DNA of 64,000 bases from Okapia johnstoni (lineage: Eukaryota; Chordata; Mammalia; Artiodactyla; Giraffidae). Where the stretch lies: the NCBI GenBank assembly GCA_024291935.2, contig CM044313.1, positions 89,031,001 to 89,095,000 on the forward strand. Direction: 5' to 3'. The notes below the pieces were generated by a model. That model was not told where the DNA came from. It worked only from the letters and a program-made list of their open reading frames with translations, and did not search any database. This document shows positions 22,893 through 33,768 of this stretch, in pieces. The position numbers and the translations under genes are program-made. Every line of letters starts with the position of its first letter. The stretch's first letter is position 1.

Positions 22893-23030
22893 TATATATA
22901 AATTATGTATTATGCTATACTATTCATATTATGTGCAATGCATATGTTTGTATTATATTTACAATATGCATATCATATGCTTTATATGAATATAAACATA
23001 TAGTAATATACATATGTATATAAGACATTA
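22893..23030. repeat. AT-rich low-complexity tract
   Basis: Alternating ta/at/cat words with only a few GC bases, probably a degraded TA microsatellite. Confidence 0.7.
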
Positions 23031-23094
23031 GTATATCAGTGCAATTGATTCGACACCCTGTAGTAGCAACAGTACCTGTAATATACCTAAGGGA

Positions 23095-23945
23095 TGCAAT
23101 ATGAAAACAGACCACGAAAGCCCCCAGCCAACATCGGAGTCACGGGCCTACCTGGTCCTCGAGAACTTCGCGGAGAGGAACCTGGAGCTCCTTCGTTCCA
23201 CCGAGGACTTCTGCCGAGCAACAAGGGCCACTTAGCATGTTGGAGTGTTTTACGGGAGTTCAGACAAGGCGAGCTGTCTGCAGCTCAGTATTACAAGAGC
23301 GGTTGGGACGCGTCTGCTGGGGAGAAATTCCAGAACTTCAAAGAGCTGCCAGCACTGCTGCCCTGCACAGCCAACTAGCAGGAGCTGCTGTCCATGGACT
23401 CGCACCATCACCAGGAAGAACAAGAGGAGCGTGGCAAGCCGGCACCAGCAGGCGGCCTGGACTCTGGCCTGGACCCCACCTGCCAGCAGGTGCGCTCGAC
23501 GTCAGCTCCCAGCAGGTGCTCCTCGTGACGGTGGCCAGGCCAGGAGCCTCATGCAACTCTCACCATCTTGGGCAGGAACTGCCACAGTCATGAGCCTCCT
23601 TTCTCCCGCCTCCTCCTCCTCTTGGCCTGCCAAGCAGCCTGCTGAGGCACCGGGTAGGCCTCCAGCTCAGACGCTCCCCGGCAGCAGCCGCCCCGGAATC
23701 ACAGGAAGGACTACTCACCCATGAAGGAGTCCTTCCGGTTCCCTCCTCCCAGCCTGGCAGCGATGCCCCAGGCTGGGTTTGTGCTCGGCTTTCTGAAGGT
23801 ACCAGAGGGAGAAGACGACCAGGGTGCTCTCTCCACGCTCTCGGAGCCAGTGACCACAGCTCTCGGGCCCTCCAGTACCTGTGGCCTGCAGCATGCTGGC
23901 CTCTGAGTTGGAGGCCGTGGGTCCACGGACGGTGAGTGTGTTGTT
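23095..23945 (+). pseudogene. ZNF598: Processed pseudogene resembling the 3' part of ZNF598
   Basis: This is a sharp GC-rich island in AT-rich DNA. Conceptual peptides in alternating frames resemble the C-terminus of the ribosome-collision E3 ubiquitin ligase ZNF598: an ERNLELLRSTEDF stretch (frame of 23107), then FRQGELSAAQYYKS followed by LPALLPCTAN and QELLS (frame of 23094), then a KNKRS ... QQA stretch (frame of 23245). The reading frame changes at least twice and contains stops, so no protein can be made. No intron-like gap is seen, which suggests retroposition of a 5'-truncated mRNA, with the part after about 23580 being frame-lost end or 3' UTR. The ZNF598 assignment is from memory of the family. 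A poly(A) end is uncertain: the only A run nearby is 24116-24125. Confidence 0.6.
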
Positions 23946-24449
23946 TCAATAGCTGGCCGTTTCTCATTTCAGGAATATTCAGAATTAAAAGTAGACATGA
24001 AATCGTGCTACCTGAAGATAAATCTTTTTACATAGAAACTGAATCTGGGGCTTGAAATTGCCTCGACCTTTTATAAGACAGTTAATCATCCCATAAATTT
24101 ATTTTGAAATAATGCAAAAAAAAAATCGAAAGTAGCCCTTAATAAGTGCATCCTTGATTACTTTAATGATCACTTTCTAATGGAAAGGAACCAGGAGCGG
24201 GCAAGTCAGACTGTGGCCCTAACGTTCAGGACAGAAGTAATATATATATATATATATAATTTCCACTCAAACTTCATTTGCAAATCAAGCCACATGGTTT
24301 TTAAATTTATTCTGCAAAGATATTGTGTACTCACACCCCCCGTGCCAGAGTGCCCTTCCATCCACTAAGGTGGTCAAACTCAGAAAGTGCATAGTTTTTA
24401 TATCAGGGAAAATAATGTGTCGTGTCTTGATGTATCTGTTCTTTCTTGT
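23946..24449. other. Transition from GC-rich pseudogene to AT-rich DNA
   Basis: Could hold the pseudogene's 3' UTR up to an A10 run at 24116-24125 that follows 'gaaataatgc', but no duplication supports this. A TA microsatellite follows at 24240-24259. Confidence 0.35.
24240..24259. repeat. (TA)n microsatellite
   Basis: About nine uninterrupted TA units. Confidence 0.95.
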
Positions 24450-25304
24450 GAGATTTTAATTTTTGTCCCAGTTTTACTGAGATACACAGTGATTGACATA
24501 CAGCACCATATAAGTTTAAGGCATACAGCATGATTACTTGACTTACGTACATCATGAAATGATTATTACAGTAGGTTTAGTGAACATTTATCATCTCATA
24601 TACACTACTTAAAAATAAAATAAAAATTTTCCTTTTGATGAGAAATCTTAGGATTTACTCTCAACAACTTTCATATATAACATATGGCAATGTTATATTT
24701 ATCGTGTTGAACATGATCCCTAGTACTTATTTATCTTATAACTGAAAGTTTGTACCATTGAACTGCCTTCATCTAATTCCCCTTGCCCCTACCCCTGCCC
24801 CTGGTAAAACAAATCTGATTTTTTTCCTATGAGTTTGTTTGCTTTGCTTTTGAAATATAGTTGACCAACAGCACTGCGCTAGTAACTGTTATACAGCATA
24901 GGTATTCCATATTTATGTACCTTTCTAAACAATTACCACAATGTCTAGTTACTGTCACTATATAACAATATTGCATAATTATTGATTATATTCTCTATAC
25001 TGTACATTTCACATGTATGACTCATTTATTTTGCAATGGAAAGTTGGTACCTGCTAATCTCCCTCATCTATTTCTTTCCTCTCCCATCCCTCTCACTTTG
25101 GCAACTGCCTGTTCTCTGTATCTTAAAAAACTGTTTTTTTTTCTTGTTTATTCATTTCGTCTTTTAGATTTTAGATCCTATAAGCAAAATCACACAATAG
25201 TTGACTTTGTCTGTATGATTTATTTCATTTATAGTTATACCCTCTAGGTCCGTCCATGTTGTCAAAAATGGCAAGATTTCATTCTTCTTTATGGATGAGT
25301 AGCA

Positions 25305-25307
<3 letters not shown>

Positions 25308-25339
<32 letters not shown>
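25308..25339. repeat. (GT)n microsatellite inside L1 3' UTR
   Basis: About 16 GT units at the place where L1M 3' UTRs commonly carry a tgtgtg run. Confidence 0.95.
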
Positions 25340-25342
<3 letters not shown>

Positions 25343-25723
25343 CCACATCTTTTGTGTCCATTTATCTATTGGTGGGGAATCAGTTTGCTTCCATATCTTG
25401 GCTATTGTAAATAACACTGCAGTGAACATAGGAGTGCAAATATCTTTTATAATTAGTGTTTTTGTTTTGTCTGGATGAATACACAGACTTGGAATTGTTT
25501 GATTGTGTAGTAGTTCTATTTTTAATTTTTTGAGGAATCTCCTTGTTTTCCATAGTTGCTGCACCAGGTTACATTCTCAACAACAGTGCATGAGGATTTC
25601 CTTTTCACTGCATCCTGGCCAACATCTGTTCTTTTGTTGTCTTTTATATAATATCCATTCTTACAAATGTAAGATGATACCTCATTGTGGGCATTATTTG
25701 TATTTCCTTGGTGATTAATGAGA

Positions 25724-25936
25724 GCTTTCTAAGTGACATAGTGGTAAGGAATCTGCCTGTTAATGATGGGGACACAGGTTCGATCCCTGGGTGGGGAAGA
25801 TCCCCTGGAATAGGAAATAGCAACCCATTCCAATATTCTTGCTTGGGAAATCCCACAGACAGAGGAGCCTGACAGGCTTCAGACCATGGGGTCACAAAGA
25901 ATCAGACACAGCTGAGTGACTGAGCACACATGATGA
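25724..25936 (+). mobile_element. Bov-tA SINE (plus) inserted in L1
   Basis: Complete element with box-B-like ggttcgatccc at 25777-25787 and a BovB-type end (cagacacagctgagtgactg). A perfect 15-bp duplication tggtgattaatgaga at 25709-25723 and 25937-25951, made of L1 sequence, shows the SINE is younger than the L1. Confidence 0.95.
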
Positions 25937-26065
25937 TGGTGATTAATGAGACAGAGTATCTTTTCTGTGGCCTCTGTGTTGTTTCTGTTGAAAAATGTTT
26001 ATTCAAGTCCTCTTTCCATTTTTTAATCAAGTTTTTTGTTTCTGATGTTGAGTTGATGTTGCTCT

Positions 26066-28544
26066 TTTTGACTTGGGTACCCATGAACAAAAAAGACAAG
26101 TATCTGCACCTCCTGTTTCCAAATACAATGTTTTTTGTAATTTAAACAAAAAAGAACAGGAGTAGGACACATCACAATCATTGGTTTGTAGAAACTAGAA
26201 ATCCTAGTGGGGAGGTACTGTTTAGTATTAAATACCTGAAACTGGTATTTCCTCTTCAGGTTTAATTCTGTGTCTGGAAGAGGCTGTCTAGTGTTTTCCC
26301 TCCATACTGTTGACACTACCCTCTGAGAAATTCTTTATTTTCTATCCACATTAAACTTACCTGAAATTAGCATTAGAGAATAGGACCTGCTTATTTTCTG
26401 AGCAGATTTCTCAAGCCTACTTTCTGCTTCTAGGTGCTTGGTGTCCATGGATGTTTTAATAATTATACATTCACATATGATTTTCATCTGTTTGGCTGCT
26501 TGGTTTTATTTATTTATTAATTGTTTGCTGTTAATATTTTTCTGTGAAAGCCACTGTGCATTTGGTAAGAAACTTTATCAACAACTTATTTGATTCCAAT
26601 TTGTCTTCAGAGCCTATACCCATGCCCACAGGTGTTTGCTGGAATTACTTTCTAGATATTTGATGTCTTTTTAGGTATTATGTCTTTATATCTTGTGACT
26701 TAATTTTAGGTAACTTGGGTATTTCAGACTTCCCTGGAAAAATCACTTTTTTCTCTGCACCATGTCTTTCAAATAAAAGAATTGAATATGTCATCATCAT
26801 TAATACAGGAATTTTAATGTGTGTGGAAGTCATGGTTTTAATTTAATCATTGTTTATGAATATGACTCTCCAAAAATTATTCAGTTTTATATTTTACTGA
26901 ATTTTGCAAAAATTATTTTCCTTTTCTTGTTCCGTAACTCCTGAATCGTGTGCCTCCGTACTAGTCTTGTTCTTCCTAGTTTCAAACGACCCAATTATTT
27001 TGAGCACATATCTCCTGCTAGAAATATCTCTCCAGGCACAGAAACAAACACCAACTAATAATTTCCTACTTTCCAGTCTCATTCTGTAAGTCTACCAAGT
27101 TTATTAAGTACATTACTTGCTTTCCTAGTTATTGCTAGTGACAGTTTTACCAAATATAAAGCCAGCGCATTATATTGGTCACCATTCTTCAAGACTTCAA
27201 GGGTTTCTTAGCCAATTGCTGTTGTTATAGGAACACCTGACTTCTAGGGGCCAATGTCTATTTTAGACAAGATGAATTATGATATACTCTGCTAACAAAC
27301 CACTCTGAAATTTCATGAAGTTAACCGGTAAAATTTAGTTCTCTAGCACACTAAACATCAACTTAATATTGGTGCAGGGGGAGTTAAGGGGAAGAAGTGT
27401 CTTCGATTACCAAAGTCACTCAAGAAAACAGAATAAAGATATTTTAATCTCTGCAATGCTTCCATGAGATGGGAAGCAATGTGCCAGCAGAGCCACTGCC
27501 TATTACACTTTCAGCCAGGAAGGGATACATATCAATTCTGCTCACATTTTACCGGATAGAATAAGTCAGTTGGCAGTTATGAAGAGTGAAGTGGTGGAGA
27601 AATAGCCTCTTATCATATGGGAAAAAGCAGAAGAACAAAACATACTCAATGTACAGTTTTAATGCCTTCCACTGCTAGTCATTTGTGCCATTTACCTTAA
27701 ATCTATTAATTTTATGATTAGAATATATGAACTTTATGAAGGAAAGACTGCATATAAGAAAATGCTGAACTAATTTTAAAAAATCAAAAAGAAGTTCAGT
27801 TATATGTGCTGCAACATAGTGCAAAAGACCTTGTCAAAATACACACGTGTTTTGTTTACTGTAATGGCAGTTGATGATCATTAAAGACAGAGTTAAAGGG
27901 CAAGATGCTTTACCTAAAACAGTAGTTTTCAGCATGCTCAGTTTTTCCTATTTATATTTTCTAAGAATGAGAAGTCATGAGTATTTGTATTCATACTATA
28001 TAACCCTGCTAAAATTTTAGTTTATCTAATGATTCTGTATATAAAGTTTAAAAATACATTTTACTCAATTCAACCAAACCCCAAAACTGCTGTTATAATT
28101 TTCACTTTTATGCGTCCAATGACTCTAGGGATAACATATAAATGCTTAAGCTTCCAGTGATTTATACATGCTCTGAGTTTTTAAAGAAAGTTGAGTCCTG
28201 TTAGGTTCTTGAACTTTAAGGTAAGGTAACTTAACAAAGTCTCAGAATTTCATCTATTTCCTTTCGACTCATGAACTCAAGCTGTACATAGGTGATTAGT
28301 TAGAGAAGGCTTTTCCCAGATAGTGAAGAGAATTGATTTTTTCCTTCTGTATGAGCAGTATTATGTTTACTTGGAGTGATGAAGTATGGTTTTTAGGCAT
28401 AAGTTCTATATAATCTCCTAGGGTTAAGGTGATTCAACATCCAAGTGTTATGTAACGTGGGAAAGAGAATTATATACTGAGCCCTTACAAATGAGGTTGG
28501 TATTATTATGAGACTTACAACAACTGTAAAGATGTGTGATGTAT
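26066..28544. other. Non-coding stretch, possible ancient repeat near 27280-27600
   Basis: No gene. The stretch 27280-27600 (tgctaacaaaccactctgaa, later 'ttttaccggatagaataagt') weakly recalls an old DNA-transposon interior, but I cannot name it. The remainder shows nothing. Confidence 0.4.
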
Positions 28545-28555
28545 ATAATAATGTC

Positions 28556-29011
28556 ATTGTTGTTTAGTTGCTCAGTCGTGTCCCACTCTTTCTGACCTGA
28601 TGGACTGCAACAAACCAGATTTCCCTATCCTTTACCATCTCCTGGAGCTTGCTCAAACTCATGTCCATTGAGTTGATGATGCCATCCAACCATCTCATCC
28701 TCTGTTGTCCCCTTCTGCTCTTGCCCTCCAACCTTTCGCAGCATCAGGGTCTTTTCCAGTGAGTCAGATTTTCCTGTCAGGTGGCCAAAGTATTGGAGCT
28801 TCAGCTGCAGTATCAGTCCTTTCAATGAGTATTCAGAACTGATTTCCTTTAGGACTAACTAGTTTGATGTCCTTGCAGTCCAAGGGACTCTCAAGAGTCT
28901 TCTCCAACACCACAGTTCAAAAATATCAATTCTTCAGTGCTCAGCTTTCTTTATGGTCCAACTCCAATATCCATACATGACTACTGGAAAAACCATAGCT
29001 TTGACTATATG
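28556..29011 (-). mobile_element. BovB 3' fragment, minus orientation
   Basis: From the reversed 3' terminus (gttgctcagtcgtgtcccac) to 'gctttgactatatgggcct'. An 8-bp match ataataat at 28545-28552 and 29020-29027 may be the target duplication. It forms an inverted pair with the BovB copy at 29222. Confidence 0.9.
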
Positions 29012-29221
29012 GGCCTCTGATAATAATTGCAATACTTAAAATAACTTACTATGTAGATATTCTACTTATGTACTATTGCTGTACTTACTACACACATACA
29101 GTTGGTTTTTGAGGGTCGGCATGGCATGGAGATTACTATAATCAGCCTCCTGGTGGCCTGTACACAGATAATTGCCATTTCTATTACCTGCTGCCTTGAA
29201 ATTTGTCAGGTTCCCTGTGTT

Positions 29222-29850
29222 ACCACTTTAGGCTCCAAAATTACTGCAGATGGTGACTGCAGCCATGAAATTAAAAGATGCTTGCTTCTTAGAAGAAAAG
29301 CTATGACCAACCTAGATATCATATTAAAAAGCAGAGACATTACTTTGCTGACAAAGGTCTGTCTAGTAAAAGCTATGGTTTTTATTTTATTTATTTATTT
29401 TTTTAAAGCTATGGTTTTTAAAGTAGTCATGTATGAATGTGAGAGTTGGACTATAAAGAAAGCTGAGCATGGAAGAATTGATGCTTTTGAAGTGTGGTGT
29501 TGGAGAAGACTCTTAAGAGTCCCTTGGACTACAAGGAGATAAAACCAGTCCATCCTAAAGGAAATCAGTGCTGAATATTCATTGGAAGGACTGATGCCGA
29601 AGATGAAACTCCCAATACTTTGGCCACCAGATGCATAGAACTGACTCATTGGAAAAGACCCTGATGTTGGGAAAGATTGAAGGCAGGAAGAGAAGGGGAC
29701 GACGGAGGATGAGATGGTTGGATGGCATTGCTGACTCTATGGAAATGAGTCTGAGTAAGCTCAGGGAGTTGGTGATGGACAGGGAAGCATGGTGTGCTGC
29801 AGTCCATGGGGTCGCAAAGAGTCGGGCATGACTGAGTGACTGACTGAGGT
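29222..29850 (+). mobile_element. BovB 3' fragment, plus, with internal tail-only insertion
   Basis: It runs from the actttaggctccaaaatt block to the 3' end (gactgagtgactgactga). It is interrupted at 29385-29420 by a T-rich insertion and a repeated 16-mer, listed separately. Open stretches inside it are BovB frame remnants without catalytic motifs. Confidence 0.9.
29369..29420 (-). mobile_element. 20-nt T-rich insertion flanked by a perfect 16-bp duplication
   Basis: aaagctatggttttta occurs at 29369-29384 and again at 29405-29420. Between them lie 20 nt, only T with three A. Other BovB copies have the 16-mer region once. On the minus strand the insert is an A-rich tail and the junction reads ctt|taaaa, close to the L1 endonuclease target TT|AAAA. 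Confidence 0.8.
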
Positions 29851-29955
29851 GTGTTCTCCTTGCTCTCTGTTAGAAGAAGTGGTTAAGGTGTTCTAGTTAT
29901 TCCTGGTTTAGTTTGGATGAGAGCATAAGTATCCTGTTTACACTTGTTATATATA

Positions 29956-30270
29956 AAGTGAAAAAAAGTGAAAGTGAAAGTCGCTCAGTTGTGTCCGACT
30001 CTTTGGACCCCAGGGACTGTAGCCTGCCAGGTTCCTCTGTCCGTGGAATTCTCCAGCAAGAGTACTGGAGGGGGTAACCTTTCCCTTCTCTAGGGGATCT
30101 TCCCAACCCGGGGATTGAACCCAGGTCTCCCACATTCCAGGCAGGTTCTTTACCATCTGAACCACCAGGGAAGCCCCAAAATACTGGAGTGGATAGCCTA
30201 TCCCTTGTCCAGGGGATCTTCCCAATCCAGGAATCGAACCAGAATCTCCTGCATCACAGGCAGATTTTTT
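29956..30270 (-). mobile_element. Bov-tA SINE with duplicated tRNA-like unit (minus)
   Basis: The first unit ends at about 30175 (ccaccagggaagcccc), then a second partial unit (aaaatactggagtggatag) ends incompletely at cacaggcagatttttt. It is the third dimer of this architecture in the window. The target duplication is not clear. Confidence 0.85.
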
Positions 30271-30285
30271 AAGAAGTGCAGAACT

Positions 30286-32340
30286 ACATTCCTGTAATCT
30301 AGAGATGATCGAGTTTTTTACATTAGTCTCTCCAACATGCATACTTACGTAGACATTTCTTCTTCAGTCTTTGGATTAGTGCTCCACAAAAGAAACATAT
30401 TATCTTCAAAATCACTGTCCATCCCTTTACTTCACTGGACATTTTGCTGTTTAACCAGTCACCAAGAAAGTATTTGATTCCAGATTACCAATGTAACTAT
30501 TCTACAACTTTTTATCTCTGAATGGAAATGTGTTTTGCTTTCAGAGCCTTAAATGTCAGAGCCTTGACAATGTGCTATCCTTTATATTTCAGGCTGTATA
30601 GATAATGTTCTTAGCTTGTAGCAAAAGCAACAGAATGCAAAGGTTAGAGTAAAAGAAACATATCCAATATGGAGTCAGATTTGTTCTCCCCTGTTTATTT
30701 AAATATAAATCTAGATTGTTCACTCAAATGAACAAAGTTATTACTGTTTGGCTCATATTTGAAAATGGAAAGGGTAGACAAAAATAGTGTAAATATCAGA
30801 TTTAGAAAGATGTCTGAAAATAAGAGAGAAAAATATTAATCTAAGAAAATATAATTCAACTTCTGAAGAAATTAGTTATCTTGAAATACACATTTATTTT
30901 GTGTTTAATATTAGTCAGTCATTATATTAGTAGAAATCAAATATATTATGTTTAATCTAAATACTGACTCTGCTAGGTAGGAACTATGAGGTTTTCCTTT
31001 TTTAATTTGCTTCCCTTGGGAGTGAAGAAAGTAAAACTCAAGTTTAAGTTGATGTGTGACTGTGTCTGGTCAGAACCAAATCTGTCTTGGGGTCCAATGA
31101 TATGATATGACTACTTAATTTATACTATAGACATTCTATTTAAAGTTTTCCAGTGAAATCATCATTCTAAGCTTTTCAGTGACTATAATATAAAACTTGA
31201 AAATAAGATTTTTCAACAGTATATAATAAAGGCATTTTATTTTATCAGGAGTCTTATGTGTTAAACTTTATATAATCATTACAGCTACTTTTTTTTGTTC
31301 CCATCCTAAATACTTTGAGCTGTAAAAAAACCACAAGTATCGACATACCCAAATATTTGGATAATGAAAATCGCAGTGGCTTACTAAATATTTGACTGTT
31401 GATTATAAAGATTGTTTTCTCTAAATTGATTTGATTGGCATCTGAGAATAGATAATACTAATAACCCTTGTGACATGTAATTCTCTTGGTGGCATTATTC
31501 TGGAATATGAACAAAATGATTTTACAATTTAAGTGCTTCTTTGATTTTATTTATTGGCATTTAGTACTTGTCAAAAATCTTGATTGCCTTGTCTTCACAG
31601 ATAATTTCACTTCCAATTTTATCCATTATATATGGTGACTTTTTAGAGTAACAAATTTGTGCCTATTTTAGTCACTTGGCTTTTCCTCAGGTAGTAGCAT
31701 ATGTATGTGGGAGGATACTTGCTATGTATAATAAATACAATCAATCATACCACATGCCCTAAAAGCAGCCTCATAGTCACATGGGATGGACCAGGGCAAA
31801 GAGGCAAGAACATCAAATAAGCAGGAAAACTTTAATTTGAAAATGTTCTGCAGGTGAAGAATGGAGTTGAATCCTCTTGAGAATGTGCTAGATTGCTCAA
31901 TATCTAAAAGAAATAGCAAAGAATGTTATAAACTGAATCAGTAGTGGGATATGGAATAAAGGTCCTGAGCTTTTTAAATACCATTTTATATACATTCAGA
32001 TTCATTTGTTCATTTCAATAATACACACATAATTCACTGGATATTTATCGAGTTTATGCTACCCTATTCAGTTAATTGTATTAGGTCCTTAAAATTCAAA
32101 AATTAAAATTTAAGTTTTTTCACCTCTTAAAGTGCTCAGATATATGCTTCAAACTAAATTTCCTTTAAAGAAATACCCTGTAGCATGCCTAGGGGTACAT
32201 AATAAAATGGAGGTGTGAGGCTATATTTAAAAATGAAGCAAAAATCTACTCTGTTTCCACATAGAGAGGTCTTGGGTGATGTGGAGAAGGGAAAAAGGAG
32301 ACAGAAGTGAGGTCAGCTTCAAATAGAAGTGACATTTATT
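30286..32340. other. AT-rich non-coding stretch
   Basis: No named repeat or coding signal. 32000-32060 faintly resembles an L2 end (tcactggatatttatcgag). Confidence 0.45.
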
Positions 32341-32344
32341 TGTT

Positions 32345-32938
32345 ATTGTTTAGTTGCTCAGTCGTGTCTTACTCTTTGCAACCCCATTAACTACAGCATG
32401 CCAGACTTCCCTGTCCTTCACCATCTCCTGGAGCTTGCTCAAACTCATGTCCATTAGGTCAATGATGCCATCTAAGTATCTCATCCTCTGTCATCCCGTT
32501 CACCTCCTACCATCAGACTTTCCCAGCAGCAGGGTCTTTTCCAGTGAGTCAGCGCTTCACATGAGGAGGCCAAAGTATTGAAGCTTCAGCTTCAGCATCA
32601 GTCCTTCCAATACATATTCAGAACTGATTTCCTTTAAGATGGATTGGTTGGATCTCCTTGAGTTCAAGGTACTCTCAAGAGTCTTCTCCAACACCAGAGT
32701 GCAAAAGCATCAATTTGTTGGCTGTCTGCCTTCTTTATGGTCCAACTCTAAATTCCATACATGACTACTGGAAAAACCATAGTTTTGACTAGATGAACAT
32801 TTGTCGGCAAAGTAATGTCTCTGCTTTTTGTCATAGGTTTGTCTTAACTTTCCTTCCAAGGAGCAGCATCTTTTAATTTCATGGCTTCAGCACCATCTGC
32901 AGTGATTTTGGAGCCCAAGGAATGTCTGTCACTGCTTC
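32345..32938 (-). mobile_element. BovB 3' fragment, minus orientation
   Basis: From the reversed 3' end (tagttgctcagtcgtgtctt) through 'gagcccaaggaatgtctgtc'. Diverged, with several small deletions. No clear duplication. Confidence 0.9.
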
Positions 32939-32940
32939 TC

Positions 32941-33544
32941 AAAGAATAGGGGTTTGGGTAGAGGGATAGGAAGAATGCAGTGTCAAACACAGAAATTAGA
33001 GTTTTGTGGCATAACCTATGTATCGTAATACATAGTCTTTGGAGCTGAGAATATAATGGTTTATAATGATTTCATGATTCTATTCTTATGAAGCATTTAA
33101 TTAGCAGACATTGTGCCAGATAATCTCCACTTACATTTCCAGATCCACCATCCATCTTCTCTGCTCTATCAGATGCCCTTCAAAGGTTATTTGCACAGTT
33201 TTCATCCTTCTGAAACCCCTGCTTTCTGGCTCATAATTATGTTTGGTTAAAGGGAAGCCCTGGGAGGTGACTGGAGTGTGAATGGAATGGAAAATCAAGG
33301 CATTTGTGGCCCACATTCCAACCCCTGATACCTCTGTACCAGGTGGAGTTTTTGTCAGAGACTGCACTGCTCAAATAGAAGCCATGACTATCATCACAAC
33401 CTTGGCTGGATTGCGTTCCTAGACTCCTGAACAGTTCCCAGACTATTATAGGCCCTCAGATGTCTTTACTGGCAGAAAGCACAGTAACATGTTTCACATA
33501 AATCAGATCACAGTCATTTTGACCAACATTTTCAAATACTCTTC
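32941..33544. other. Non-coding stretch, nothing assigned
   Basis: No repeat named. A 78-codon open stretch at 33131-33367 on the minus strand has no recognisable domain. Confidence 0.4.
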
Positions 33545-33768
33545 ATTGAATTCACAGTAAAGCTCAAAATCTTTCTCATCATCAGTAAGCTTTGCAGTAT
33601 CCTTCCTTCCTTAGCCCCTACAGGCCAAACTACTGTGTCCTTGACTGTACCTCAATCACCTCTCCCCTTCTTTCTCTTACAGTATTATAATTCTTACTGT
33701 TTCTCATTGGTTGCACCACTCATGTTTAGGACCGCTACATTTCATATCCCTTTGTTCATCATGAACTT

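Larger units (their letters stand above)
24450..26065 (-). mobile_element. L1M-type LINE, 3' UTR and end of ORF2 (minus), SINE-split
   Basis: From the left: reversed 3' UTR (ttgacatacagcacc, cttatttatcttataactg, tatgagtttgtttgc), a second similar UTR-like block from about 24860, then the ccatgttgtcaaaaatggca and cttggctattgtaaataa blocks. Next comes the ORF2 C-terminal region in reverse (ttgctgcaccaggttacatt, gatgatacctcattgtggg). It is interrupted at 25724-25936 by a SINE and resumes to about 26065 (ttctgatgttgagttgatg). Many stops; dead. Confidence 0.8.

Noticed and set aside
23560..23967. 135-codon minus-strand open stretch in the GC-rich island
   Set aside because: High GC alone lowers stop frequency; the plus-strand frames show the ZNF598-like peptides, so this is a shadow.
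23933..23978. Splice-donor-like acggtgagtgtg followed by acceptor-like tttctcatttcag
   Set aside because: The implied intron would be about 45 bp, too short for mammals, and there is no intact frame on either side.
25745..25787. tRNA-like gene with box A and box B
   Set aside because: It is the tRNA-derived head of a Bov-tA SINE with a perfect target duplication; no full cloverleaf is expected.
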